Part shown: positions 51,966 to 60,519 of the stretch, one piece after another | Numbering within the stretch: position 1 is the stretch's first letter | How the letters are laid out: every line of letters starts with the position of its first letter | Origin: Bacteroidota bacterium | GTDB lineage: Bacteria; Bacteroidota; Bacteroidia; UBA8524 | Length of the DNA: 64,000 nt | Direction: 5' to 3' | NCBI GenBank assembly: GCA_016124735.1 | Contig: WGMZ01000007.1 | Span: 124,001-188,000, forward strand | Notes under the pieces: model-generated | Databases searched by the model: none | What the model saw: only the letters and a program-made list of their open reading frames with translations | What the model was told of the DNA's origin: nothing | Position numbers and translations under genes: made by a program

Positions 51966-52693
51966 GATTGTAAACGGGCTTTCATCAATGCTCTTACTAT
52001 TTCCAAACCTTCCGGCGTATCCACGGCCGGTGCTTGTTCGTTCACTTCTTCGAGTTGAATTTCATACCCGTTTTCGAGCCAGCGCAATTGTTCCAGGCTT
52101 TCAGCCATTTCCAGTTTGCCGGGTTCTAATTCACAGAGTTCTTTCAGTATCTCTGTTTTAAATGCATAAAGCCCGATATGTCCATAGTAATCAATAGATG
52201 ATTGTGTTCTGTTGTAAGGCACGACTGACCGGGAGAAATACATCGCCCTTTTGTTTTTGTCCAGCACTACTTTTACAATGGATGGATCCATGACTTCTTC
52301 CTCCTTCTTGAGATTTCGGTAGGCAGAGGCAATGGTACATTTACCATCGAGTATTTGTGTGATTTGCAATAAATCATCTGGATTGATTAAGGGTTCATCT
52401 CCCTGAACGTTGAGGATGTAATCAAAGCCGGCATTTCGTTCTGCAACCTCTGAGCAGCGGGAGGTTCCGTTTAAATGCGACTCCTTGGTCATTTCGCAAT
52501 GACCCCCAAAATTAACTACCGCGTCGTATATTCTTTGATCGTCGGTAGCAACAATAACTTCTGCAATATCCCTGCATCCTGTGACTGCCTCATAGACCCA
52601 TTGAATCATGGGCTTGCCCAGAATATCGGCCAGGGGTTTTCCCGGCAATCGGGTGGAAGCATAGCGGGCTGGAATGACGGCGAGAATTTTCAC
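51962..52693 (-). CDS. kdsB: 3-deoxy-manno-octulosonate cytidylyltransferase
   Basis: 243 residues. Makes CMP-Kdo for LPS inner core. Motifs: VIPARYASTRLPGKPLADILGKPMIQWVYE (CTP loop), EVIVATDDQRIYDAV, NVQGDEPLI (metal) and YGHIGLYAFK. Start is a GTG at 52693; no in-frame ATG gives the family N-terminus MKILAVIPARY. First gene of the kdsB-gre-ABC-F operon. Confidence 0.97.
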   Translation of the reverse strand: MKILAVIPARYASTRLPGKPLADILGKPMIQWVYEAVTGCRDIAEVIVATDDQRIYDAVVNFGGHCEMTKESHLNGTSRCSEVAERNAGFDYILNVQGDEPLINPDDLLQITQILDGKCTIASAYRNLKKEEEVMDPSIVKVVLDKNKRAMYFSRSVVPYNRTQSSIDYYGHIGLYAFKTEILKELCELEPGKLEMAESLEQLRWLENGYEIQLEEVNEQAPAVDTPEGLEIVRALMKARLQS

Positions 52694-52733
52694 AACTCAA
52701 ATAACGGGATTCAATACGATTATTAAAAAGCCA

Positions 52734-52759
52734 TAAAAAAAGCACCCCGAAGGGTGCTT
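52734..52759 (-). terminator. Intrinsic terminator of the leucine dehydrogenase gene
   Basis: Stem AAGCACCC/GGGTGCTT with tetraloop CGAA (TTCG on the minus strand), then a T tract on the minus strand, about 20 bp after the stop codon. Confidence 0.92.
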
Positions 52760-52778
52760 GTATGATATTGAAATATGT

Positions 52779-53876
52779 TTAAAAGGTTGAACGCACTTTC
52801 ATCATATCCATTACACGCTGCTCCGCCATTTGGGTTGCAGCTTGCTGTGTCGGAATATTTTCAGCAGCAGCTTTTTTGTAAATTTCAATGGTTGTATCGA
52901 AGATTTTCTCGGTTGCTGTAAGGGCACGTTCGCGATTGTATCCAATATATTCGCTGTATACGTTGATCAAACCACCTGCATTGATCAGGAAGTCTGGTGC
53001 ATAATAAATACCCCTCTCAATCAACATTTTACCGTGTTCTTTTTCTTCTGCCAATTGGTTGTTGGCGGCGCCTGCAATTACTTGTGCTTTCAGACGGTTG
53101 ATTACTTCTGTATTCAATACGGCACCCAGAGCACAAGGGGAGAAGATATCGACATTCAAATCGAATATGTCTTCAGAACCGACTACAATTGCTCCGAATT
53201 GATCAGCAGCAGCCTTCAGAGCGCCTTCATTGATATCGGTTACATAAAGTTTAGCTCCTTCTTTATGCAGGTATTCGCAGAGGTGAAATCCAACTTTTCC
53301 GATTCCCTGAACTGCGACAGTTTTACCGGCAAGGCTGTCATTTCCGTAGGCCATTTTGGCGGATGCCTTCATTCCCATATATGTGCCATAAGCAGTCACA
53401 GGAGAAGGATCGCCACCACCACCCATTGACTCAGGAAGTCCAACCACATGATCGGTCTCCATAGCCACATATTCCATGTCTTTGGTCGTGGTGTTCACGT
53501 CCTCTGCAGTGATGTATTTTCCATTGAGGTTTTCAACAAAACGGCCGAATTTTCTAAAAAATGCCTCCGACTTAATCTTGCTGGCATCGCCAATGATTAC
53601 GGCCTTCGCTCCACCCAGATTTAATCCGGAAATGGAGGCTTTGTAAGTCATTCCACGACTCAGACGTAAAACATCATTAATCGCATCCGCTTCGTTTTTA
53701 TAATTCCAAATCCTCGTCCCCCCAAGGCCTGGTCCAAGAACCGTATTATGAATTGCGATAATAGCCTTCAGTCCGGTTGCATTGTCCTGACACATCACGA
53801 TTTGTTCGTGGTCATTTTGCGACAATTGGTTGAAAAGGTCGAATGAAGTAGAGGATATTTCTTTAACTTCCATCAT
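52779..53876 (-). CDS. Leucine/Glu/Phe/Val dehydrogenase family enzyme
   Basis: About 365 residues from ATG 53876 (a second ATG is at 53873). The track's start at 54023 lies upstream of a promoter and inside the divergent ABC gene. ELFV dehydrogenase: GPGLGGTRIWNYKNEADAINDVLRLSRGMTYKASISGLNLGGAKAVI contains the catalytic Lys region; the NAD domain has AVQGIGKVGFHLCEYLHKEGAKLYVTDIN. GAANNQLAEEKEHGKMLIERGIYYAPDFLINAGGLINVY closes the site. It reversibly deaminates branched-chain amino acids to 2-oxo acids. Monocistronic. Confidence 0.93.
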   Translation of the reverse strand: MMEVKEISSTSFDLFNQLSQNDHEQIVMCQDNATGLKAIIAIHNTVLGPGLGGTRIWNYKNEADAINDVLRLSRGMTYKASISGLNLGGAKAVIIGDASKIKSEAFFRKFGRFVENLNGKYITAEDVNTTTKDMEYVAMETDHVVGLPESMGGGGDPSPVTAYGTYMGMKASAKMAYGNDSLAGKTVAVQGIGKVGFHLCEYLHKEGAKLYVTDINEGALKAAADQFGAIVVGSEDIFDLNVDIFSPCALGAVLNTEVINRLKAQVIAGAANNQLAEEKEHGKMLIERGIYYAPDFLINAGGLINVYSEYIGYNRERALTATEKIFDTTIEIYKKAAAENIPTQQAATQMAEQRVMDMMKVRSTF

Positions 53877-53907
53877 AAGAGTATCTGTATGTTTGCAAAA
53901 AGTGGCA

Positions 53908-53936
53908 CAAAAGTAGCCAAGAAATTGAAAATTCAA
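53908..53936 (-). promoter_or_regulatory. Promoter of the leucine dehydrogenase gene
   Basis: On the minus strand TTG (53936-53934), an 18-bp spacer and TACTTTTG (53915-53908). It fixes the gene start at 53876/53873, since the longer ORF start would precede the promoter. Confidence 0.6.
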
Positions 53937-53955
53937 TTCATTTTTACCAACACCT

Positions 53956-55746
53956 TTGAAATCACTCTCCGCCATCAATAAGTACTTCTGGAAGTACAAA
54001 GTCCGTTTATCACTCGGGGTCATCTTTGTGGTGATATCGACCTATTTCAGTGTTTTACAACCTGGTTTCGTGAAGGATGCCATCAACGTGGTAGCCGATA
54101 AAATCTCAGAGAATCACGGGCAATTCGACGAGGGTATCCGAAATGAATTGCTGCATGAAACTTTTATTATTGGCTTGATGATTTTAGGTGCAGCGATTCT
54201 TAAAGGAGTCTTTTTGTTTCTGATGCGGCAAACCATCATTGTGATGTCGCGCCATATTGAATACGATCTCAAGAACGAGATTTTTATCCAATATCAGCGC
54301 CTTAGCATGGCCTTCTACCGGCAAAACAATACTGGCGATCTGATGAATCGCATCAGTGAGGATGTAAGCCGCGTTCGCATGTATATCGGTCCGGCCATAA
54401 TGTATACGCTCACCTTGATTACCACCTTTGTTTTAGTCATCTACAAAATGGTAAGTGTGAGTCCCAGCCTGACTTTATGGGTACTTTTACCGCTCCCGGT
54501 ATTATCTGTTTCCATCTATCTGGTGAACAACACCATCTACAAACGAAGCGACCGGATTCAACAAAAACTTTCCGATCTGACAACATTTGTACAGGAAGCG
54601 TTTTCGGGAATCCGTGTACTAAAAGCTTTTGGCGTTGGAAGAGATTCCTGGATTGAATTTGAAAAAGAAAACGAAAACTACCGGCAAAGAGCCTTGTCTC
54701 TTGCAAAATTCGATGCACTATTTTTCCCACTAATGATGCTGCTTATTGGTATGAGCAACCTCCTGGTAATTTATATCGGCGGACAACAAGTTATTGAGGG
54801 TACACTTCGTTTCGGAAATATAGCAGAGTTTGTTATTTATGTGAATATGCTTACATGGCCGGTGGCTTCATTGGGTTGGGTAACTTCCATTATCCAGCGT
54901 GCGGCTGCTTCTCAGGCACGAATCAATGAATTTTTGGCGGTGGAGCCTGAAATTGTGAATCAAAACAAGGGTGCTTTTCATTTTGAGAAATCCATCGTCT
55001 TTGATCAGGTAACCTTTGGTTATGGAGAGCGTCACCCGGCATTGAGTGATATCAGTTTTACCCTTAAAAAAGGGGAAATTATAGGAGTTATTGGCGCCAC
55101 AGGTTCAGGAAAATCCACCCTGGCAGGATTGCTTCTCCGATTGCAGGACCCTGTAAAAGGGAAAATCACCATCGACGGCGAAAGCATCGAGAATATCAAT
55201 CTGGACGAATATAGGGAGCATATTGGCTATGTGCCTCAGGAGGTATTCCTTTTCAGCGATTCCATCCAGGAGAATATTGCATTTGGATTGAAATCAGGAG
55301 AATACACCAGAGAGGAGATTGAATCCGCCGCAAGAGCAGCAGCGGTCTACGACAATATAGTGGAGTTTACCAACGGTTTTGAAACCATGTTGGGGGAACG
55401 CGGAATTAGTTTATCTGGAGGACAAAAACAACGCGTAGCAATTGCAAGAGCTCTGGTGAAGAATCCGGATTTATTGATTTTGGATGATTGTCTTTCTGCT
55501 GTTGATACACGTACCGAATCGGAAATCCTCCAAAATTTCCGAAGATACTTCAAAGACAGAACGGCCCTGATAATTTCTCACCGGGTTAGTTCGGTTATCC
55601 ACGCAGATCAGATCCTCGTTTTGGACGAAGGACGCATTGCAGAGAGAGGAACACATCACGAGCTCATGGCAATAGGAGGGATTTATGCCAAACTACACGA
55701 GAAACAAAGTCTTCAGGAAGAAACAGATACAGCAGTTTCCGAATAA
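53956..55746 (+). CDS. ABC exporter, fused permease and ATPase (MsbA/LmrA-like)
   Basis: 596 residues: six membrane helices (about 15-320), then the nucleotide-binding domain with Walker A GATGSGKST, Q loop VPQEVFLFS, signature LSGGQKQRVAIARAL, Walker B LLILDDCLSAVD and H loop ISHR. It exports lipid, peptide or drug as a homodimer or with a partner. The only start giving the family N-terminus (KSLSAINKYFWKYKVRL) is the TTG at 53956; no in-frame ATG exists between the preceding stop and it. Divergent from the leucine dehydrogenase gene. Confidence 0.93.
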   Translation: MKSLSAINKYFWKYKVRLSLGVIFVVISTYFSVLQPGFVKDAINVVADKISENHGQFDEGIRNELLHETFIIGLMILGAAILKGVFLFLMRQTIIVMSRHIEYDLKNEIFIQYQRLSMAFYRQNNTGDLMNRISEDVSRVRMYIGPAIMYTLTLITTFVLVIYKMVSVSPSLTLWVLLPLPVLSVSIYLVNNTIYKRSDRIQQKLSDLTTFVQEAFSGIRVLKAFGVGRDSWIEFEKENENYRQRALSLAKFDALFFPLMMLLIGMSNLLVIYIGGQQVIEGTLRFGNIAEFVIYVNMLTWPVASLGWVTSIIQRAAASQARINEFLAVEPEIVNQNKGAFHFEKSIVFDQVTFGYGERHPALSDISFTLKKGEIIGVIGATGSGKSTLAGLLLRLQDPVKGKITIDGESIENINLDEYREHIGYVPQEVFLFSDSIQENIAFGLKSGEYTREEIESAARAAAVYDNIVEFTNGFETMLGERGISLSGGQKQRVAIARALVKNPDLLILDDCLSAVDTRTESEILQNFRRYFKDRTALIISHRVSSVIHADQILVLDEGRIAERGTHHELMAIGGIYAKLHEKQSLQEETDTAVSE

Positions 55747-55825
55747 TATCTCAGTGAGAATCGCGAAGTCCTATTTGCTGTATTCAGGAAAATAATATAG
55801 TTTTCCGCAGGAATTACGTGAATCA

Positions 55826-56140
55826 ATGGAGGACTATAAGAACAACGACAGAGAAGAAATCTTTTCGAAGAAGATTCGTGCAGGAAAACGGACCTATTTT
55901 TTTGATGTAAAATCAACCCGAGCCAACGACTTTTACATTACCATAACAGAATCCAAGAAAAAAATGGATTCAGGTATGTATGTGAAACACAAAATCTTTT
56001 TGTACAAAGAGGATTTTAACAAATTCATGGATGCTTTGAACGAAACCGTATCACATGTGAAAACAGAGCTTATGCCAGAATACGATTTCGAAGAATTCAG
56101 CCGTTCAAACGAGTCGGAAGAATACGGCAGCGACGATTAA
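55826..56140 (+). CDS. PUR-family DNA/RNA-binding protein (DUF3276)
   Basis: 104 residues. One PUR-alpha-like repeat: EIFSKKIRAGKRTYFFDVKSTRANDFYITITESKKK, then VKHKIFLYKEDFNKFMDALNETVSHVK, and a short acidic tail. Two chains are expected to form the beta-sheet PUR unit that binds single-stranded nucleic acid, as in Borrelia BpuR. Monocistronic, followed at once by a terminator. Confidence 0.9.
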   Translation: MEDYKNNDREEIFSKKIRAGKRTYFFDVKSTRANDFYITITESKKKMDSGMYVKHKIFLYKEDFNKFMDALNETVSHVKTELMPEYDFEEFSRSNESEEYGSDD

Positions 56141-56167
56141 TCTGCATCATCCGAAAAAGATACTTGC

Positions 56168-56197
56168 AACCTTTGCTCTTTGGGCAAAGGTTTTTTT
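56168..56197 (+). terminator. Intrinsic terminator after the PUR gene
   Basis: Nine-bp perfect stem AACCTTTGC/GCAAAGGTT, loop TCTTTGG, then T-rich tract. It ends only about 13 bp before the next start codon. Confidence 0.9.
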
Positions 56198-56210
56198 GTT
56201 TTTTTGCAGC

Positions 56211-56822
56211 ATGAAAACCCTGTTTAAATGGGCGGCAATTTTTACTCTGCCCAGTGTTGTTGCATTCCTGTATATGATGCGAACCTTTCCTGATACCACT
56301 CCGGAGGTTCAGGCCGCATTCATCACGATCCATTACATGTCCGCCGGTGTGGCAGCCTTTTTCGTGTTACGGGAACTGAACAGGAGTGAGAAGAAGTCGG
56401 AAGAAAAGTTTGGCATTTTGCGGTACATGATTACGGGAATCCTGACGGTGGTAGCGCAAGGGATGATCTTCGGCTTGTTTTCGGCAACCTATTTCAATGT
56501 GATCAATCCGGATCTGAAAGAAGCCTATATCCAGGAAGAGCTTATCCCGGGTTTTGTGCGGGGAAAGGACAGCACAGCCAATAATCTGGAAGAATACTAT
56601 TCCCACCTGATGCAAGGCGCTGATTCGGCCGTCCTTCTGCCGGAACGATACCAGGAAATTAAACAGGCGGCAGAGGATTCGGTGCTGACCATTCAGAATT
56701 TGGTAATCAAAGTAGAACACCAGAATTTTTCATACTACGGAACGTTGATTCGTTTTGTTGGCATGGCGCCCATATTTGGAATCTTGTTTTCTGTCATTAT
56801 AGTGGTATACCTGAAAAGATGA
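56211..56822 (+). CDS. DUF4199-like membrane protein
   Basis: 203 residues from ATG 56211; the track's TTG at 56196 lies within the terminator's T tract. Four hydrophobic helices: FKWAAIFTLPSVVAFLYMM, FITIHYMSAGVAAFFVL, YMITGILTVVAQGMIFGLFSATYF and IRFVGMAPIFGILFSVIIVVYL, with a long charged loop (about 105-165) between helices 3 and 4. The pattern resembles DUF4199 proteins of Bacteroidota. Function unknown. Overlaps the SRPBCC gene by 4 bp. Confidence 0.7.
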   Translation: MKTLFKWAAIFTLPSVVAFLYMMRTFPDTTPEVQAAFITIHYMSAGVAAFFVLRELNRSEKKSEEKFGILRYMITGILTVVAQGMIFGLFSATYFNVINPDLKEAYIQEELIPGFVRGKDSTANNLEEYYSHLMQGADSAVLLPERYQEIKQAAEDSVLTIQNLVIKVEHQNFSYYGTLIRFVGMAPIFGILFSVIIVVYLKR

Positions 56823-57220
56823 CCCGGATAGAAAGCGACACTGTACAAATTCAGAAACCGGGAAAGGAGGTATATGCCTTTCTTAGTAACCTGAACAATC
56901 ATCAGATGATTATGCCGGAGCAGGTGACTGACTGGAAATCCGAAGAAGATACATGCGAATACACCATAATAGGTACCGGTGCGGTTCATTTAAAAGTGAA
57001 GGTCCGGAGGGAAAATCATCTGGTTTCTTTGGAACCGAACGGACGAATCCCATTCCCTTTTGAGGTATTTTGGCATATCTCGCCACATCATGCGCATTGT
57101 GAAGTGAAAGTGGAAATTCATGCAGATTTGAATCCCATTTTGCGAATGATGGCAATGAATCCTTTGAAAAGTTTTATTAATCAGCAGGTTCATAACCTGC
57201 AAAAACGCCTGGATGGCTAA
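56819..57220 (+). CDS. SRPBCC/START-like protein
   Basis: 133 residues. Helix-grip fold pattern: IQKPGKEVYAFLSNLNNHQMIMPEQVTDWK at the start, GTGAVHLKVKVRR in the middle and NPLKSFINQQVHNLQKRLDG as the long C-terminal helix. Such proteins hold small hydrophobic ligands or polyketide-like substrates. No catalytic residue could be assigned. Coupled to both neighbours (4 bp and 8 bp overlaps). Confidence 0.8.
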   Translation: MTRIESDTVQIQKPGKEVYAFLSNLNNHQMIMPEQVTDWKSEEDTCEYTIIGTGAVHLKVKVRRENHLVSLEPNGRIPFPFEVFWHISPHHAHCEVKVEIHADLNPILRMMAMNPLKSFINQQVHNLQKRLDG

Positions 57221-57968
57221 AATAAACATATATCCGAAATGGTTTGGGTTTATATGGGCCCTCTGGCTGGCATTGCATTTTTTGCTTTTTTTTCTGCTGG
57301 CTTACCCCTTATTCTATTTCCTGTTATCCAATAAGAAAAGATATCCTGCTGCACATCAGCTGCGGAAAGCATGGGGAAACTATATTCTTTTTATGGCTTG
57401 TATTCGCACCAAAGTCACTTACGAGGAACCTCTTGATAAAAAGAAGACCTACGTTTATGCTCCCAACCATTCCAGCTACCTTGATATTCCATCTATTGCG
57501 GTAATGCTTCCGGGTTATCTGGTTTATTTGGCAAAAGCAGAATTGGCAAAAGTGCCGTTGTTTAAAATTTTCTTTACGACCATAGATATCGCGGTGGATA
57601 GAAAAAGTGCCCTTAAAGCACATAAAGCCTTTGTTGAAGCTGGAGAAAGACTAAAAGAAGGGGCCAACCTGATTGTTTTCCCGGAAGGTACGATTCCTGC
57701 CGATGCACCCAGACTCGGAAAATTTAAAGATGGACCATTTCGTTTGGCAGTGGAAAATCAGATAGAATTGGTTCCCGTAACCTTGCCCGACAATTGGAAA
57801 AGGATGCCCGACAAAGGTGGCTTTTATGTGTACCCGGGTATCATGCGTATGCACGTTCATCGCCCCATTTCTGTCCTCGGTCTAAATACGGAAGACATAC
57901 CGAAATTGAAACAAGAGGTTTGTTGTATCATTGAATCTAAATTAGCAGAATATGCGAATCACGAATGA
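57213..57968 (+). CDS. 1-acyl-sn-glycerol-3-phosphate acyltransferase family (PlsC-like)
   Basis: 251 residues. N-terminal membrane helices (WLALHFLLFFLLAYPLFYFLL), then PlsC motifs: NHSSYLDIP (HX4D catalytic), AKAELAKVPLFKIFF, DRKSALKA and FPEGTIPADAP. The enzyme acylates lysophosphatidate or a related lyso-lipid at the membrane. Overlaps gatC by 17 bp. Confidence 0.93.
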   Translation: MAKINIYPKWFGFIWALWLALHFLLFFLLAYPLFYFLLSNKKRYPAAHQLRKAWGNYILFMACIRTKVTYEEPLDKKKTYVYAPNHSSYLDIPSIAVMLPGYLVYLAKAELAKVPLFKIFFTTIDIAVDRKSALKAHKAFVEAGERLKEGANLIVFPEGTIPADAPRLGKFKDGPFRLAVENQIELVPVTLPDNWKRMPDKGGFYVYPGIMRMHVHRPISVLGLNTEDIPKLKQEVCCIIESKLAEYANHE

Positions 57969-58242
57969 AACAGTCGATAAACTAGCCCATTTGGCTCGAC
58001 TCGAATTTGCAGAAAATGAAAAGGAGCAGGTTCGGGCCGATCTTGAAAAAGTACTGGGTTTTTGTGAGCAACTGAATGAATTGGATACAGAGAATGTAGA
58101 ACCAATGGTATTCATGACAGATGATCGCAACGTTTTACGGGAAGATGAAGTGGAACATCCTATTACCCACGAAGAGGCCATGAAAAACGCGCCAAAAAGC
58201 GATTCAGACTATTTCCGTGTACCGAAGGTAATCAATAAGTAA
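57952..58242 (+). CDS. gatC: Aspartyl/glutamyl-tRNA amidotransferase subunit C
   Basis: 96 residues. [50 protein letters not shown] is the full GatC signature, and the tail [21 protein letters not shown]...YFRVPKVI wraps GatA in known structures. It works with GatA and GatB, which are not in this window, to make Gln-tRNA or Asn-tRNA. Confidence 0.96.
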   Translation: MRITNETVDKLAHLARLEFAENEKEQVRADLEKVLGFCEQLNELDTENVEPMVFMTDDRNVLREDEVEHPITHEEAMKNAPKSDSDYFRVPKVINK

Positions 58243-58243
58243 G

Positions 58244-58918
58244 ATGTCACTTATTGAATTGCGCGACATCAAGAAAATCTACAAAGTAGGCGATATAGAA
58301 TTGGCTGCGCTCAATGGGGTAAATCTGAACATTGAAAAAGGGGAGTATGTCGCATTGATGGGACCATCAGGCTCCGGTAAATCCACCTTAATGAATATAT
58401 TGGGCTGTCTGGATACCCCAAGCAGCGGTTCCTATAAACTCAATGAGCAATACGTTTCCGATCTCAGTGAAAAAGAACTGGCAAATATTCGGAACAAAGA
58501 AATAGGTTTTGTATTTCAAAGTTTTAACCTCCTGCCACGGCAAACTGCCTTGGAAAACGTTCAACTTCCGCTGGTGTATGCGGGTATTAAAAAAGAGGAA
58601 CGGATGCATCGCGGAGAAGAAGTGTTGGCTCAGGTTGGCTTAAGCGATCGTCAAACACATAAACCAAATGAACTCAGTGGTGGCCAGCGGCAACGCGTAG
58701 CAGTGGCCCGGGCATTGGTCAATAACCCATCCATTATTCTTGCAGATGAGCCGACTGGTAATCTGGATACTAAAACATCCTTGGAAATAATGGAGCTTTT
58801 TGAAGCCATTCATCAGGCCGGAAATACGATTATCCTGGTTACGCACGAAGAAGAAATCGCACGCAGGGCGAGAAGAATTGTTCGTTTACGCGACGGACTC
58901 ATCGAATCAGACGAATAA
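58244..58918 (+). CDS. ABC transporter ATP-binding protein (LolD/MacB type)
   Basis: 224 residues. Walker [21 protein letters not shown] (Q loop), [26 protein letters not shown] and TLVTHEEE-type H loop ([15 protein letters not shown]). The GNLDTKTS and NLLPR features mark the MacB/LolD group, which power lipoprotein release, efflux or cell-division (FtsE-like) permeases. The permease gene is not adjacent. One bp gap after gatC. Confidence 0.92.
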   Translation: MSLIELRDIKKIYKVGDIELAALNGVNLNIEKGEYVALMGPSGSGKSTLMNILGCLDTPSSGSYKLNEQYVSDLSEKELANIRNKEIGFVFQSFNLLPRQTALENVQLPLVYAGIKKEERMHRGEEVLAQVGLSDRQTHKPNELSGGQRQRVAVARALVNNPSIILADEPTGNLDTKTSLEIMELFEAIHQAGNTIILVTHEEEIARRARRIVRLRDGLIESDE

Positions 58919-59101
58919 GTCTTCGGTTATGAAAGATAGTTGTATCAATATGATAGACTTTTCATCTTATTCAGTTCCGTGTAAATTGGTATATTTATTT
59001 TATTAAATATTGATATTCATTTAGTTGTAAACTTTTCTACATCAGTTTCTATTTCTGGCAAGGCTTTCGAATCATCTAGAGCGAACAAGCAATAGATGAT
59101 C

Positions 59102-59884
59102 ATGAAAAAAGTAAATAGTTATGTAGTTGGCTCACTTTGTTTCCTGATTTCTGGATTCTTTCTTTCTGCTTGCAGTGAGAATAATGGAGACGGTATGGGC
59201 AATTCGAGCATGAATGTCCATATGACCGATGCTCCTGGTCCTTATGATGAAGTAAATGTAGATGTGAAGGGTTTAGAGGTGCACTCGGATGTGAACGGAT
59301 GGCAGACAATTCCGTTGAATAATCCTGGTGTGTATGACTTGCTTAAGTTAACCAATGGACTCGATACCCTGTTAGGTTCGGTTACCGTACCTTCCGGTAC
59401 TATATCGCAGTTCAGGCTCACGCTTGGACCGAATAATACCGTGAAGGTTAACGGGACCGTATTTGATTTAACCACCCCAAGTGGACAGCAAAGTGGAATT
59501 AAAATTCAGGTTCATGAGAACCTGCTTCCAGGCATCACATACGATTTTACCTTAGATTTTGATGCAGGTAAAAGTATTGTTCATACGGGCAATGACCGCT
59601 ACATCCTTAAGCCGGTAATCCGTGCCGTTACCGCAGCCAATAATGGAATCATTTCCGGTCAGCTGAATCCGGTTATGGTGGCACAAGTACAAGCCATCAG
59701 CAATACAGGAGATACCACCGGAACCTATTCCGACTCAACCGGAGCCTTCCAGGTAATCGGTTTGCCTGCCGGCACCTATCAGGTGGATATTCTCCCTCCT
59801 TCACCTTATTCAGACACAACGTTTAGCGGAGTCAATGTGGTGAACGGACAAATCACTCCTATGGGAGCATTGAATATACAATAA
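59102..59884 (+). CDS. DUF4382 lipoprotein with carboxypeptidase-like C-terminal domain
   Basis: 260 residues from ATG 59102 (an ATG at 59096 is also possible). Lipoprotein signal with lipobox FFLSAC. The DUF4382 domain (about 32-180: NVHMTDAPGPYDEVNVDVKGLEVH, LTNGLDTLLGSVTVPSGTISQFRLTLG, DFDAGKSIVHTGNDRYILKPVIRA) is complete. The last 80 residues (GIISGQLNP...AFQVIGLPAGTYQVDI) form a CarboxypepD_reg-like beta-sandwich. Surface or periplasmic, function unknown. Has its own terminator. Confidence 0.9.
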   Translation: MKKVNSYVVGSLCFLISGFFLSACSENNGDGMGNSSMNVHMTDAPGPYDEVNVDVKGLEVHSDVNGWQTIPLNNPGVYDLLKLTNGLDTLLGSVTVPSGTISQFRLTLGPNNTVKVNGTVFDLTTPSGQQSGIKIQVHENLLPGITYDFTLDFDAGKSIVHTGNDRYILKPVIRAVTAANNGIISGQLNPVMVAQVQAISNTGDTTGTYSDSTGAFQVIGLPAGTYQVDILPPSPYSDTTFSGVNVVNGQITPMGALNIQ

Positions 59885-59906
59885 GAGCTTCTTTTAGCGT
59901 GTGGGT

Positions 59907-59945
59907 GAGGCAGTGCTTCTTTTTAGAAGGGCTGCCTCTTTTTTT
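59907..59945 (+). terminator. Intrinsic terminator after the DUF4382 gene
   Basis: Stem GAGGCAG/CTGCCTC with an inner CTTCT/AGAAG stem, followed by seven T. Confidence 0.88.
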
Positions 59946-59956
59946 CTTTAAACATG

Positions 59957-59964
59957 TACTTTCG
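59957..59964 (+). promoter_or_regulatory. Probable -7 box (TACTTTCG) for the adenosyltransferase gene
   Basis: One mismatch to TAnnTTTG; ends 3 nt before ATG 59968 and 6 nt before ATG 59971, so the transcript would be leaderless or nearly so. Confidence 0.35.
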
Positions 59965-59967
59965 TAG

Positions 59968-60519
59968 ATGATGAAAATCTACACGAAAACCGGAGACAAA
60001 GGAGAGACGTCATTGATTGGCGGTGTAAGGGTGGTCAAATATCATCCTCGTATTGAAGCCTATGGAACCATAGATGAGTTAAATTCTTATCTGGGCTATG
60101 TGCAGCTTTCGGTTGCTGAAGAGAAAGATCAAAAATTAATTCGGGAAATACAGGATCGGCTATTTACCATCGGATCTTTGTTGGCTTCGGCTCCGGGATC
60201 AAAAATGATCCTTCCTGATTTAAAACAGACGGACATAGAGGCGCTTGAATCGCGTATGGATGAGCTGGATGCACAACTTCCCGAATTGAAGAACTTCGTT
60301 CTTCCGGGCGGAAGTAAGGATGCTGCTATGGCACATGTGGCGCGCTGTGTGTGTCGCAGAGCCGAGCGATTAATTATCGAGGTGTCAGAAAAAGAAACGG
60401 TTGATGCGCTGGTTATCCCTTACATCAACCGTCTCAGTGATTATTTATTCGTTGTGGCCCGAAAACTGGTTTTGGAAGCAGAGGCAGAGGAAATTCCCTG
60501 GCGTCCCCGAAATGCCTAA
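59968..60519 (+). CDS. PduO-type cob(I)alamin adenosyltransferase
   Basis: 183 residues. Transfers the adenosyl group of ATP to cob(I)alamin. ATP-binding N-terminus KIYTKTGDKGETSLIGG, GTIDELNSYLG, then RRAERLI and NRLSDYLFVVAR in the helical bundle. All PduO signature residues are present. A second ATG one codon on (59971) may be the true start. The 3' end overlaps the convergent gene by 4 bp. The BtuF-like gene at 16 kb is the only other cobalamin-linked gene seen. Confidence 0.95.
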   Translation: MMKIYTKTGDKGETSLIGGVRVVKYHPRIEAYGTIDELNSYLGYVQLSVAEEKDQKLIREIQDRLFTIGSLLASAPGSKMILPDLKQTDIEALESRMDELDAQLPELKNFVLPGGSKDAAMAHVARCVCRRAERLIIEVSEKETVDALVIPYINRLSDYLFVVARKLVLEAEAEEIPWRPRNA

